Position numbers and translations under genes: made by a program. This document shows, piece by piece, positions 1 through 9,946 of a stretch of 32,822 nucleotides of DNA (its first letter is position 1; every line of letters begins with the position of its first letter). The notes under the pieces were generated by a model that made no database searches, was not told the origin of the DNA, and saw nothing but the letters and a program-made list of their open reading frames with translations. The DNA is from Bifiguratus adelaidae (taxonomy: Eukaryota; Mucoromycota; Endogonomycetes; Endogonales), in the NCBI GenBank assembly GCA_002261195.1, contig MVBO01000159.1, positions 1 to 32,822 of the forward strand, read 5' to 3'.

Positions 1-367
1 ACTCAGACAATACGACATCACTCAAAGTGGCTACCAATTGATATTACCTGTCCTCTGCATTGGACGGATGCACAGCCCGCCGTTAAAATCCGGTGATGTT
101 GGCCATATCCAGTTACCATGGGAAACATTGGAAGGTATGCTTGTCTTGATTTGGGTAAACACCGAGCAGAGAAGTTGAGCTAAGCTGGAAAGATACGTCA
201 TCTGCACGCGCTTCTGAGACCATAACCCTACCTCTAACTTCTCCATTGACGATGCAGACAGGAAGACAGGCGGGTAAAGGATGTAAGGCTTCTATTTTCT
301 AGGTATTTACAAGTCTATGCGACATCCGCATTTCGCTGCAACTTGGTCGAAGCCAACCGTAATTGTG
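1..367. other. left edge, no supported gene
   Basis: I see no supported gene here. A short minus-strand open frame of 71 codons exists at 31-246, but it has no recognisable motif. It could be an exon of the unknown minus-strand gene to the right or chance. Confidence 0.3.
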
Positions 368-766
368 CTACTTCTCAACCAATAGTCGCAAGAATTTCTG
401 CAGACTGTCTTCTAAAAGAAGGCTAGCGTTTGTTGCATCTATCTTCACAAATGGTATCGTTTTCATCGGTTGTCCTCCCTTGCTCTGTATGTTCAACGGG
501 AAGGCCACCACAACTCGGAAGAATCCGTCGAAGTTCTCCAATGCCTTCTGAATTTTCGAGTAATGATCTTGATATCCCTCCAGAACGTCCCATGTGGTTC
601 GGACAGTGAAGAACTTGTTGGAATTGGTGGTACTGATGGCCTTGTTGACGTCTTCACTGTCCAATCCCTGCGTCAATTCTGCTTGCTGTAACACTACGTA
701 TCTCAGGTTTGTTCGCCGGCTTGGAGAAAACAGATATCTGACGTACATTTGCTGTAAAATGAGCAT
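368..766 (-). CDS. unknown minus-strand open frame, possible last exon
   Basis: This is an open minus-strand stretch of up to 132 codons ending in a stop at 368. The sequence after about residue 27 looks like real protein: a mixed charged and hydrophobic composition, with no low complexity. A plausible splice acceptor ending ACAG lies just before the residues QAELTQGLDSEDV. This could therefore be the terminal exon of a gene that begins farther right, perhaps the one at 1012-1730, but I could not connect the frames convincingly. I recognise no family and assign no function. It may also be a relic. Confidence 0.25.
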   Translation of the reverse strand: MLILQQMYVRYLFSPSRRTNLRYVVLQQAELTQGLDSEDVNKAISTTNSNKFFTVRTTWDVLEGYQDHYSKIQKALENFDGFFRVVVAFPLNIQSKGGQPMKTIPFVKIDATNASLLLEDSLQKFLRLLVEK

Positions 767-1011
767 TGGCTTGTGGTATTACCAAATTCCCGTGCACGTT
801 AACCCGTTACTGACATCATCCCCCTCAGAGGGCCCCAAAGCTACTACTATTTGCTTATTAGAAACTATTTAGATATCTCATGATCCTACTTCAGTGTAAT
901 AAGCCTTAACTTGCACCGTTATACAGAGTTCGACCACACAAGTTTGGATACACTTATGCATGCCGTCAATGTTGCCTCTTGTCACAGCATTTTCGTGGAG
1001 TCCCGTGGTGA

Positions 1012-1730
1012 TCACGGCTTGAAAATGTGGGTGAAGCCCTCAACTGCTGAGAATGTTTCGTCCGACGTCAAGAGATACAAAGGATTGTCGGTAGGGTAGC
1101 GAAGATGGTCTTGGAACTTGTCCAAGGTTATGAGCACTACCTTTTCACCTGTGTTCCTCCAGGTTACCGTCCACAATGTCTTTAATTCTGGGAGCAGAAA
1201 CGATGAAAGGATAGGGGCGACATCGACCGGGTTGCCACCTCTATGCAGGTTGAATACGGGACGGGCGTAGCGGATAAGAGCATTCACCCATTATCAATCA
1301 TGTTGATGATCAAAGCTTGAGTTTCAGCCACAAGTTCGCAGGCCGCAAGAGCTACTGCCTTCGCACGATGTCCATTATAGACCCCACATATCTCTATGTA
1401 ACCAGCATTGCCAGCGAGAACTTTAACTTCACTGATGCCGAAATTTTCAAGAGCTCCCATCTCGTCCATGAACTTTTGGTGAGCGTCTGGTTGCGCCTTG
1501 TCTTTCTCCAGATCTGGAAGCGGTAGCTCTTGTTCGTGGAAACTTATCTCCACGTGTCCATCATGTTGACGGAGTGTAGTCCACCGCCACCTGCTTTGCA
1601 AACGTTTCCGGTCTAGTATATGGTCATAGGCTCCACTCTGCAGGTGCGCTTCAAGCGTCGCCCACCTCTGGAAAAGAATAGTACTGCAGCAAGTGTTGCC
1701 GAAGGCTGTCCAAAACCGCTTTCTAATCAT
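1012..1730 (-). CDS. hypothetical two-exon protein
   Basis: Two minus-strand frames join cleanly. Exon 1 (1730-1288) starts with ATG, and exon 2 (1240-1012) ends with TGA. The 47-nt gap has a GTGAAT donor and a GCATAG acceptor, and joining gives 672 nt, or 223 residues, with no frame break. The middle, around LENFGISEVKVLAGNAGYIE, reads like folded protein, followed by a hydrophobic, leucine-rich exon 2 start. I do not recognise the family. The last exon could instead splice onward toward 368-766. There are no homology cues, signal peptide or membrane segments, so the function is unknown. Upstream frames at 1723-2104 also look protein-like but carry stops, so the whole area may be a decaying longer gene. 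Confidence 0.38.
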
Positions 1731-2440
1731 TGGCTGTTGTCTGCATCATCAACGCCTGCTTGGAGTGTGCCGAGTAGAGGTCACAGACGACTCTAATCTG
1801 GTGGAACAATGTAAATCGGACCGTCCGTGTGACCAGGCTCCTTCTACGCAAGTACCTTTCAGGTGGGGTGGGGAATTTCCACGACCATATCTGCCCAAGC
1901 CGCCATATACTTCGTACCATTTCAATTGCATGAGGCGGCGTATGAAGCAGACTTTCTTGCATGCAAACACGGTTTTCGTACATTATCCACGTCGCTCAGG
2001 GCCGCAAAGTTCGCATTTGGCCGACTAAGCTCTGACATGTCTTTGTACCACCGCAATATTGGCAATAGGAGGACTCTCCTACTTTTGATGACCGGGTGTG
2101 GCAATATCGCGTGGTTGATGGCATTTACAAGTCCTCCGAGACAGATTCAGGTCAGTCGTACCAGATCACCCTTTAGGTGTTAATGCTCCAAGTACACATT
2201 TTGCCCGCTGTATAGGTGGAAATCTGTTTGTCTACGATCATTTATTTACCGAAGACATTGGTTTCGTTGATGTATGCAAGTGGTTATCAGCTTTAATCAA
2301 AAGTAGATTTTGCTCTGACTCTGACGCCTTTAGCTAAAGAAGAGATCTTATATTTCTACAAGAAATACCCGGCTAACAAAACGTAGTGCTCGTTTGTGCG
2401 ATAAAAAAGATTAACACAAAGGGGTTCATGTACAAGCCTT
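1731..2440. other. gene-poor stretch with possible coding relics
   Basis: Minus-strand fragments at 1723-1983 and 1922-2104 have protein-like composition but sit in different frames with stops between them. I cannot assemble a gene from them. From about 2190 to 2440 the DNA becomes AT-rich and is probably the 3' flank of the aldehyde dehydrogenase gene. Confidence 0.3.
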
Positions 2441-3928
2441 TCATAGCGCAATAGTGACAGACTTGACCTCAAAATAGCTCTCCAGCCCCATTTTGCCGTT
2501 CTCCCTGCCCAGTCCACTGGCTTTGTATCCGCCAAATGGCAAGTCATAAGGACCGACGTTACTGCCACAATTAACTGTCACCATGCCAGCTTCAAAAGCC
2601 TTGACCATCCGGAGTGCTCTCGTCATATCCTTTGTAAATACGGCAGCATGGAGACCATATTGTGTTGCATTACATCGCTTGATGACTTCTTCCTCAGTCT
2701 TGAATGTCTGGATGGCAATCACAGGTCCAAATATTTCTTCCTGGATGATCTGCGCATGCTCTGGAACATTGACAAACATTGTCGGCTGGATATGGAATCC
2801 TTTGGACGACGCTCGTTCACCACCTAGCACCAAGTCTCCGCCAGCTTCCCGACCGTTCTTGATATAGCGCATCACGGTCTCGAATTGAACCTTGTCCGCC
2901 TGAGGTCCATAATTTGTCTCCGGATCAGTCGGGTCTCCAAGTTTTACAGACGCAAACTCCTTCTTGAAACGTTCCACAAAAGCAGACACGACATCTTCAT
3001 GGACGTATACTCGAGAGTCTGATACACAAATTTGACCAGCGTTGAACTGGATACTGCGTGCGCAACTCGTTACTGCTCGATCAAGATCCGCATCCTCAAA
3101 GACGACTGCAGGGTTCTTGCCACCTGTCTCCACGGTGACATTCTTGAGATTACTCTTTGCCGCAGCTGCCGCTATCAGCTTTCCTGTCCTGGTTGATCCT
3201 GTGAAAGATATTTTGCGGATGTCCATATGCTCGGCCAATGGAGCGCCAGCGGTCTGGCCAAAACCTGTAATCACATTCACGACGCCGGGAGGAAATCCAG
3301 CCTCGGCACAAAGACCAGCGAGATGTATAGATGACAATGGCGCCTTCTCGGAAGACTTAAGCACGATAGTGTTCCCAGCCAAGATGCAAGGCACTAGCTT
3401 GCCGCAAAACATGACGATTGGGACCTAATCAAGTTTAGGATGTCAGTGAATGGAAATTGCACTGTCATCATAACTTACGTTCCATGGGATGATAGCAGCG
3501 CATACTCCGAATGGCTGACGAAAGCTGATATTGACATACCCAGGTGTATTTAGACTAGTTTCGCCATGAATATCATGAATAAGCCCAGAAGCGTGCTTGA
3601 TGCCCGTAATTGCACCGTCGATACAAGGCAAGTACTCTGCAACTGGTATACCCATGGAAATGGCATCGAGTCGCGCAATCTGGTCACGGTCACGGTTGAT
3701 CAATTCGGCCAGCTTCAGGCACAATGTCGCCCGATCCATTGCCGATAGCTCGCTCCAGGAAGGAAACGCTCTTTGCGCTGCCTTGACTGCCACATCGACA
3801 TCTTCGGCAAGCGCCTCGCTTACGTCCGCTACCTTTTCTTCAGTGTAGGGGTTATAAAGCGAAAAGGTCTTGGCCGATTTGGGTTCGACGTATTCACCGT
3901 CAATGAATAGACGCGTCTCAATGGTCAT
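2441..3928 (-). CDS. aldehyde dehydrogenase (NAD(P)+-dependent)
   Basis: This gene encodes a full-length aldehyde dehydrogenase that oxidises an aldehyde to the carboxylic acid with NAD(P)+, most likely in the cytosol because I see no targeting peptide. Exon 1 is 3928-3479 and exon 2 is 3424-2441. The 54-nt intron (3425-3478) has a GTAAGT donor and a TTAG acceptor, and it splits the conserved PWN-VP motif. The product is 477 residues, normal for the family. Key motifs are all present: the FTGST Rossmann loop, the catalytic Glu in VETGGKNP (about residue 249), the catalytic Cys in GQICVSD (about residue 283, the usual 34-residue spacing), EEIFGPV, and the C-terminal PFGGYKASG. The gene is divergent from the Zn2Cys6 regulator at 4875, which may control it. 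Substrate specificity cannot be read from the sequence. Confidence 0.95.
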
Positions 3929-4123
3929 GGTTTGCTATGATTTACCTTTATTAGCGCTTTCCTCGTGTGCTTTGAGCAAAGCCTACCGTTTGATGTATTT
4001 TAATGGGTCAGCAACCGTTTCGTAAGTTTGTCCTCTTCACACACGACTGCAAGCCGTGAAAAGGGACGCGGGGGCCAACCGCCGCAGTGTGGAGTACAAT
4101 ATATATCACGGCCCTAACCCACT

Positions 4124-4147
4124 CGGCTCGGCTATCCCGCCGAGCCG
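4124..4147. promoter_or_regulatory. perfect 9-bp inverted repeat with CGG/CCG half-sites
   Basis: The arms CGGCTCGGC (4124-4132) and GCCGAGCCG (4139-4147) are perfect reverse complements separated by 6 bp. Each arm holds CGG triplets, giving an inner CGG-N8-CCG and an outer CGG-N18-CCG. Zn2Cys6 dimers are known to bind inverted CGG triplets, so this is a good candidate operator for the adjacent regulator. That assignment is inference. Confidence 0.5.
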
Positions 4148-4209
4148 GTTCAGAATTGGAGCGGCATGCTTCCGTCAGGTACGTTTGGTACGAGTCCAGG
4201 CGAATGATA

Positions 4210-4222
4210 CGGCCCGATGCCG
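4210..4222. promoter_or_regulatory. CGG-N7-CCG inverted half-sites
   Basis: A second inverted CGG/CCG pair with a 7-bp spacer lies about 65 bp from the large palindrome in the same divergent promoter. It matches the general form of a Zn2Cys6 dimer site. Alone it would be weak evidence. Confidence 0.3.
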
Positions 4223-4874
4223 AGTGATGAACCTGTGCCACATGTTGACCCCGGTACTGTTTGTACGTTCAACAGTGTTCCAAGTCCACTTCCCCCACAA
4301 TTTCCCATTTCATGGCCTAACCCACGGCCGGTTCGGCGTATTCACACAAGTCTGCTAGGCGTTGGGCAGACGACTTAACAAGATTTTTGATACCAATTCA
4401 TTGGAAGGCGACATATCCGAAGACTCTGGACCTTTTAGGTACACAACCTGATTCTTTGTCCCGACATGAACGCACATCCAACTCAAAGAATAATGGCAAC
4501 ATGACAAGCGATGATGACGACAATTAGGCGCGCAGACATTTCGTAAAGGATGTCAAAATGGTAAAGGAAAGATGCAAAGGAATGTCATCAAGAGAAGAAC
4601 AAGAGCAGAAGAATGAAGCGAACGAGACGATGGCGAGATATCGGGAGGTCAGAATTTAATGAAAGGCGGCGAAGAGGCTTAGTGATATCAGACTGGCAAA
4701 AAGACGAGACTGCCCAATGTATAGCTACAATTATCAAGTATTCGCTCATCAAGCACTCGAAACGCAGACAATAGCAGAACCGCGAGTTATGCGAAGGTGC
4801 AGTTGGTCGAATTTTCCCGACCCTCAACATACTTTATTTCCACAAGGCAGTCCTGTACCCCACACGCTGTCGGC

Positions 4875-6929
4875 ATGTCCACACCGGAAGATGAGCAGAC
4901 ACAAGGACCTGCTTGTTCTCAGTGTCGCCGCAAGAAGCAGAAGTGCACACGAGGAGTACCTTGTCGATCCTGTTTAGCAAGCGGTGCACTCTGTGTCTAT
5001 GAGGAAGGGAAACGGCGCGGAGCTCGTCCAGGTTTCATTGAAGCTTTGGCAAAACGTATGGAGACACTTGAAGCCATTGTCTTGGGTCAGTCTATGCTCA
5101 TTGCATCACGCTTGGGCATAACTGAGCAAGCCTCGGACGAGCGGCAGCCTCCCCGTCAAAGAATTGGTTCGCTCGATACGCTGCTGGACGCTGCTCGAAA
5201 CGACCTTTTACAGTTGAATGCGAGGAAACGGAAGCGATCATTGTCGGCTGAAAGTGATCACGCGGATGCTGTTAGCGAAGACAAAGACAACCTCTTACCA
5301 TCCGATGACCTCTTTCTCGAGCTTTGTGCCATTTATTTCAATCAAATCCACCCATGGATTCCCATTTTGCATCAACCCACATTTTATCAAGCTTTGCGCT
5401 CTGACCACAAGCCACACGTCACCATATTACAGGCTATTACAGCTGTCACCATCAAATACGCCCCAGTACCACCGGAAGTATGCGCAAAATACTACAAGTC
5501 CTGCCGTGATGCCGTACTACTTTCAATGATGGAGAGTTTTTCGGTCGATATGCTGCAGGCCAGTATCATTATTGCTTACGATACGATTGGCAGCGGTCGC
5601 GGACCACGTAGCTGGTCAATCGTAGCCTCGGCCACACGCGTGGTTGAACAGCTGGGGTTGGCAGTTGAAGAGGATAGCGTTAGTGGACGAGGCGAGCAAT
5701 TATTTAGGCGCGTTGGGCTTTTAACGCCGCCACGCAATTGGACAGAGAGTGAATGCCGTCGGAGGGTCTTTTGGACCATCTTTCTCATGGATAGGTTCTG
5801 CTCGGTCACAACAGGTTGGAATAAGAGTCTGACAAGTGTTGATGTACGGCGTCGATTACCTGTAGAAGGAACGCTATGGCGCGATCAAGTGGCTCGCAAA
5901 ACACGCTATTTCAATATCTCCGGTTCTGAAAACGGAAACGACAGCGTTGGTGACAATGATGCAGGAGAGACGGAGGCACTTGGAGGTTTCGCCTACTTGA
6001 TTGAGGCCACGGAATGTTTAGCGCGAGTGGTGACGTTTCTTTTGCGCGAGCCTTCCGACTTTTCATATTCCTGCACTTCTTCAAGTTCAGGTAACGCCGC
6101 TGATGGCCTCCGACGATGGTTCGATGCCTTTCAAGGACTGGATGCAATGCTAGTGCGGTGGAAGACGTTTCTGCCGGAGCGGTGGCAAGTAGCCGGCGTA
6201 GACGCGGCTGGCCGCATGGACGAAAACCTGACTTTGGCACACATTACGCACAATACGAGCGTTATTCTACTCCACCAAAACGTCGCCTACCCCGACGCAG
6301 CTCTGGCAGAATTCGGATCAGGAATAGCTCGCCTGCCTAGTGCAAGCTCTGCACAGACTTGCTCTGCCGCCGCCCTCGAAATCGCCACCATCTCGGCGCA
6401 ATTTCTTCGCCACATGCCATCGTCCGTTCCATCTCCACAGTTTGCCTTTTGCGTCTTCGTTGCCGCACGTGCGCTCTTGGCCCACGCCTTTCATTACGAT
6501 GGACAACTAGAACCCGATCCCAGTTTCCACACCCTACTGAATGCCTTGGAAACAATGTCTGAACGCTGGGCTGGCCCACACGGAAGCGCCAATTACAGTT
6601 TTGGAACGGCCAACAATCTGGCTGGTCAATTTGCAGCCCGACTAAAAGCAGCTTCACACGCCCATTCACCCGTCGACGTTCGGTTACCAGCCATTGATGA
6701 TGCTGCTGGTCCGTCCATGTCTTTAGCCGCCTCTCCTGCTTTCTTACCCGATGTATTCCGCCAATCCTCCTTTGCCAATATGCCCAACGAGCAATCCGCT
6801 CCCACGGCACCAACCCCTCGACCGATGCCTCCACCTGCGGAGATAGGTCACTTGGGTGATCTTGGTCTTGCGGCTACGCTGCAGGACTTTGATCGCATTT
6901 TTGCGTGGGGGAATGAGACTGTCAATTAG
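4875..6929 (+). CDS. Zn2Cys6 fungal-specific transcription factor
   Basis: This is a nuclear DNA-binding regulator of 684 residues in a single exon. The N-terminal binuclear zinc cluster has six cysteines (C14, C17, C24, C30, C33, C40) spaced CX2CX6CX5CX2CX6C, with the basic stretch RRKKQK between Cys 2 and 3. A short basic linker and a likely coiled dimerisation segment follow (about residues 50-80). The fungal-specific middle homology region begins near residue 145 at DDLFLELCAIYFNQIHPWIP and contains the typical ESECRRRVFWTIFLMDR helix. The frame is open upstream to 4797, but the first ATG that keeps the zinc cluster intact is at 4875. The C-terminus is proline/alanine-rich and acidic, as in activation regions. 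It is divergent from the aldehyde dehydrogenase, a common regulator-target arrangement. The effector is unknown. Confidence 0.93.
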   Translation: MSTPEDEQTQGPACSQCRRKKQKCTRGVPCRSCLASGALCVYEEGKRRGARPGFIEALAKRMETLEAIVLGQSMLIASRLGITEQASDERQPPRQRIGSLDTLLDAARNDLLQLNARKRKRSLSAESDHADAVSEDKDNLLPSDDLFLELCAIYFNQIHPWIPILHQPTFYQALRSDHKPHVTILQAITAVTIKYAPVPPEVCAKYYKSCRDAVLLSMMESFSVDMLQASIIIAYDTIGSGRGPRSWSIVASATRVVEQLGLAVEEDSVSGRGEQLFRRVGLLTPPRNWTESECRRRVFWTIFLMDRFCSVTTGWNKSLTSVDVRRRLPVEGTLWRDQVARKTRYFNISGSENGNDSVGDNDAGETEALGGFAYLIEATECLARVVTFLLREPSDFSYSCTSSSSGNAADGLRRWFDAFQGLDAMLVRWKTFLPERWQVAGVDAAGRMDENLTLAHITHNTSVILLHQNVAYPDAALAEFGSGIARLPSASSAQTCSAAALEIATISAQFLRHMPSSVPSPQFAFCVFVAARALLAHAFHYDGQLEPDPSFHTLLNALETMSERWAGPHGSANYSFGTANNLAGQFAARLKAASHAHSPVDVRLPAIDDAAGPSMSLAASPAFLPDVFRQSSFANMPNEQSAPTAPTPRPMPPPAEIGHLGDLGLAATLQDFDRIFAWGNETVN

Positions 6930-7095
6930 AAGCATTCTATGAACTTATTTAACAAATATCGATCGTATTCCATAGCTTCTTCGTGACTTTCAAAACCATA
7001 AAATCATCCATCGCCGCAGCTTTCGTCTCACGGTGGGTAACTTGATAAACCCTGTAGGACCTTCCTGAGCATGGCAGAGTCGTTTCAACTGCTTT

Positions 7096-8284
7096 TCACT
7101 TGTGTCCCAGAATGCTTTTGGTTTGTAGAACTCTTCGAGATACTTGAGTTCCTCCTCGGTCTATTAATGGAAAGGGCAGCCATGGCATCAGCGATATAAT
7201 GCTCCTTGCCAAACCCAACAATGGGCGCAGTCACAGCAGGCTTGCTTAGTAACCATGCAAGACCGATCTGCAGGTCTGAAGCGAGCAACCCATTTCTACA
7301 CCATAACGCCTTTCATACCTGAAAAGCGGTTACTCCCGTTCTTTTGGCTAGCTCAGCGGTACGGTCCACAATCTCATTATCCTCGGCGGTATAGTCGCCA
7401 TAGGCCTGGGGTTTATCGTTTTGGCTCTATCCGTATCACAATTGCGACCTAGCAACATGCCGCCCGCAATAGGTGCCCATGGAATGAGACCGACACCAGC
7501 ATCCAGACCGTACGCATTCATTTCTCGTTCCTCCTCGCGATATAGCACATCGTAGAGGTTTTGCATGGAGATGAATTTCGTCCAGTCATTATTCTCGGCA
7601 ACGAATTGCATCTTTGCGAAATTGCCAGGCCCACATGGAGCTAGCGCCAATATAGCGAACCTGTCTGACTTGACCAGATCATGCAAAGCCTCCATGGCTT
7701 TCTCAATGGATGTGTTGTAATCGAATCGATGGCCTTGATAAAGATCGATGTAATCCATTCCAAGTCGCTCAAGGCTCACGTCCACCATTCTGAGAATAGT
7801 TTTTGGGCTCAAGCCGCGCTGATTGACAATGTAGGGATTGCTTTCGATTGGCTCGGGGTCAAATATGGTGTTGGATCCGGGATCGGTAGGTGCACGTACC
7901 CTAAAATATGCATCGCGTCAGTTGCGCCCATACTCCATCCGTCTCATATACCAAAAACCTTGGTGGCAATCATCACATTATCACGAGGAATATTGTATCG
8001 CTTGATAGCCTTGCCGAGTGTTTGCTCGCTTACACCCTTGGAATATAGACGACATGACAATACGTTGCCGCCCTCGAGCGCAAGGTCTACTGGTTCTTAC
8101 TGACCGTGTCGAAAAAATTGAGCCCGGCGTCATCGCAATTTTTGATCATGTCGATCGACTCCTTCTCTTCCAAGATCCGGTCTATCCATTTCTTCGAACC
8201 GTAGGACCCGCATCCTACGCAAATCCCCGCTATCTTGAGACCAGAGTTGCCAAGTCGAACGTATTGCATGTCTCTTGCCGCCAT
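7096..8284 (-). pseudogene. aldo/keto reductase pseudogene (Aad/YajO-like)
   Basis: Almost every block of an aldo/keto reductase can be read on the minus strand, but in shifting frames. Exon 1 (8284-8105) is intact through GLNFFDT with a GTCAGT donor. The next block (YSKGVSEQTLGKAIKRYN) lacks a usable acceptor about 50 nt downstream. The exon starting near RAPTDPGSN is one base out of frame with its intron. The conserved VRYIGASSMWAWQF is present only in a neighbouring frame between two compensating shifts near 7620-7670. One-base offsets follow before PQAYGDY, before TEEELKYLEE and before the terminal LGHK-stop at 7096. I count at least six lesions. One 51-nt intron near 7260-7315 is still clean. 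The neighbouring ALDH, regulator and cupredoxin genes are uninterrupted, so a generally bad sequence is less likely than gene decay. Confidence 0.8.
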
Positions 8285-9104
8285 AACGGTTGCATAAGAG
8301 GCAAGTCAACTCAATTTCTCTGTTTTACTCTGGATGCGATAGTGATCGCGCGAACAATCGCGTTAGCATGTATATTTCATAAAAGGACGTATATTGCGCG
8401 CATCCATCCTCGCAACAGCGTATCCAGCCGCTTTGTAGGATAGCCAAATTTTGGTCACGCGCGGCGAACCGATTATGGCAGCGCCGCATTATGCAGCAAA
8501 AGCTGGTTGATGAAATGAACAGGTAATTGGAACGCCAAAAATAATGTGCTTTCCTGATGTGCTAAATTTATATCAGGCAAGCGGTGATCTTGGATCCATC
8601 TGATAACAGTGCGTTTGCCAGGTAAAAGTCACCAAATGCAAACCCAGATCCCAGCTACCATCTGTGTAGGTTTCAGAACGTACCCCCTAGAATATGTTGT
8701 GTCCGGGAACCGGTGTGTTTGAAAAACGTCGAGCGCGTTCGTCCCCAAAGGGGCAGGAGTGACGGCATGGAAGAGAACCTGGACCCCTTATTTCCAAAAC
8801 CACCTCGGAACAGGGATCAAAATGGTAACCGAGGTATTGGTCAAAATCAAATGCGCGTTGGCCATTGGCATAGAGACAAGGGTTGCCTATTCTGGTCACT
8901 CGGCCGAAGGCTGAAATACTCCTTTCGATTTTGCGCCGAGGAGCTTAGCCATACGTTACTAATCCATGCATGCTTGAGGGCAGATCACAACCGAAGAGAG
9001 ATACAAATCCACTCATGCATACCCCAGCCTCGTTCGAAGACAGGTATATATAGACCGTCGAAATTTGCATTGTGCAAATCACTCAATTGCCACGCCTAAC
9101 AAAC
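8285..9104. promoter_or_regulatory. intergenic region, cupredoxin promoter at right
   Basis: This is about 820 bp without a supported gene. It would hold the former promoter of the aldo/keto reductase pseudogene (left) and the promoter of the cupredoxin gene (right). Other than the TATA-like box near 9045, I see no clear element in it. Confidence 0.4.
9045..9052 (+). promoter_or_regulatory. TATA-like box of cupredoxin gene
   Basis: An 8-bp TATATATA run lies about 53 bp before the cupredoxin start codon. That is a plausible position for a core promoter with a short 5' leader. Confidence 0.4.
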
Positions 9105-9614
9105 ATGCGTCTTTCAATCGCCTACGCCTCTGCCGTCATGGCCTTAATGGCCACACAGAACGTTCATGCTGCTACCACAACGGTCCAAGTGTCCGATCCC
9201 AACGGTGGCCTAGGCTTCACGCCCAGCAATATCAATATCAAGCCGGGCGACACGGTGTCCTTTGTGTTCCATGGTCCCCACACTGCTTCACATGCGTCCG
9301 CATCAAACGGTTGCGCACCAGCCAATCCCCAAGAGTTCAATTTCAACGGTAATTCTGGTCAAGTCTTCAACCATACCTTCAACACTGCTGGGACATTCAA
9401 TCTCTACTGCGCGATACCAGGTCATTGCGCAGGCGGTATGAAGGGTGTCATCTTGGTTGGCTCAGGTAGCGGCAGCAGCGCAGCTCCCGCCACTACTACA
9501 ACTTCAGGTTCTAACTCCAATTCTGGAGGCGGTAGCACGTCGGATGCTTCGTCTTTGTCTGTCAAGGCTTCCCTAGTGGCGGCCGGCGCAGCTTTGCTTG
9601 GGTTCATAATGTAG
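9105..9614 (+). CDS. secreted, GPI-anchored phytocyanin-like blue copper protein
   Basis: This is a 169-residue single-exon cupredoxin. The first ATG giving a signal peptide (hydrophobic core AYASAVMALMA, cleavage likely after NVHA) is at 9105. In-frame codons before it lack an ATG. Type-1 copper ligands match the phytocyanin pattern: His59, then Cys102, His107 (+5) and Met112 (+10). A second cysteine at 108 directly follows the histidine, and Cys70 is its likely disulfide partner. Residues 118-150 are rich in Ser, Thr and Gly and are probably O-glycosylated. The tail ends in a hydrophobic segment (about residues 153-169), as in GPI-anchor signals. The expected location is the outer membrane face or cell wall, with an electron-transfer or copper-binding role. 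The exact partner is unknown. It stays intact between two decayed genes. Confidence 0.88.
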   Translation: MRLSIAYASAVMALMATQNVHAATTTVQVSDPNGGLGFTPSNINIKPGDTVSFVFHGPHTASHASASNGCAPANPQEFNFNGNSGQVFNHTFNTAGTFNLYCAIPGHCAGGMKGVILVGSGSGSSAAPATTTTSGSNSNSGGGSTSDASSLSVKASLVAAGAALLGFIM

Positions 9615-9946
9615 ATGGATGTCTGTCCAACTTGTAGTGGCGCTGTACTCATCTCATACAGAAAGGGTGAAAATATATCTGCGAAGATATTCTCTCGGCT
9701 TTGCTTCCCCCCTTTGTAATCAAACCCCGATCGTCTTTAGACGATTTGCACGAGCGTGTGGTACGGTTTTCTCCAGTTCTGCTGCTTCTTGGGCTTCCTC
9801 CCTTAGGTTCAATGATGTGTTTTCCTCAAGCCAAATCAGCTCATAATGCCAAAAGTTTCATTGCTCCCAGTAGAACAATGAGAAGTGGAGATCTCAATTG
9901 ATCTTACTATATGATTACTCATATTATCTATTGTTTCACAGAAAGC
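9615..9946. other. 3' flanks of convergent genes
   Basis: This is about 330 bp between the stop of the cupredoxin gene and the stop of the oppositely oriented ABC transporter. I see no supported gene. It should contain both polyadenylation regions. Confidence 0.4.

Larger units (their letters stand above)
3929..4874. promoter_or_regulatory. divergent promoter between ALDH and Zn2Cys6 regulator
   Basis: This is about 945 bp of shared upstream DNA for the aldehyde dehydrogenase (leftward) and the Zn2Cys6 factor (rightward). I see no supported gene in it. The segment 4110-4340 is rich in CGG/CCG triplets, the half-sites Zn2Cys6 factors bind, and contains two inverted arrangements listed separately. 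A related block, GGCC(C)TAACCCAC followed by CGG triplets, occurs at about 4110 and again at about 4314, which suggests a duplicated control element. Confidence 0.5.

Noticed and set aside
4056-4358. A 100-codon open frame in the ALDH-regulator promoter
   Set aside because: It has no homology cues and overlaps the CGG-rich palindromes, so it is more likely promoter than gene.
6337-6834. A 165-codon open frame antisense to the Zn2Cys6 gene
   Set aside because: Its composition is arginine-rich shadow coding with no motif, and the plus-strand gene fully explains the DNA.
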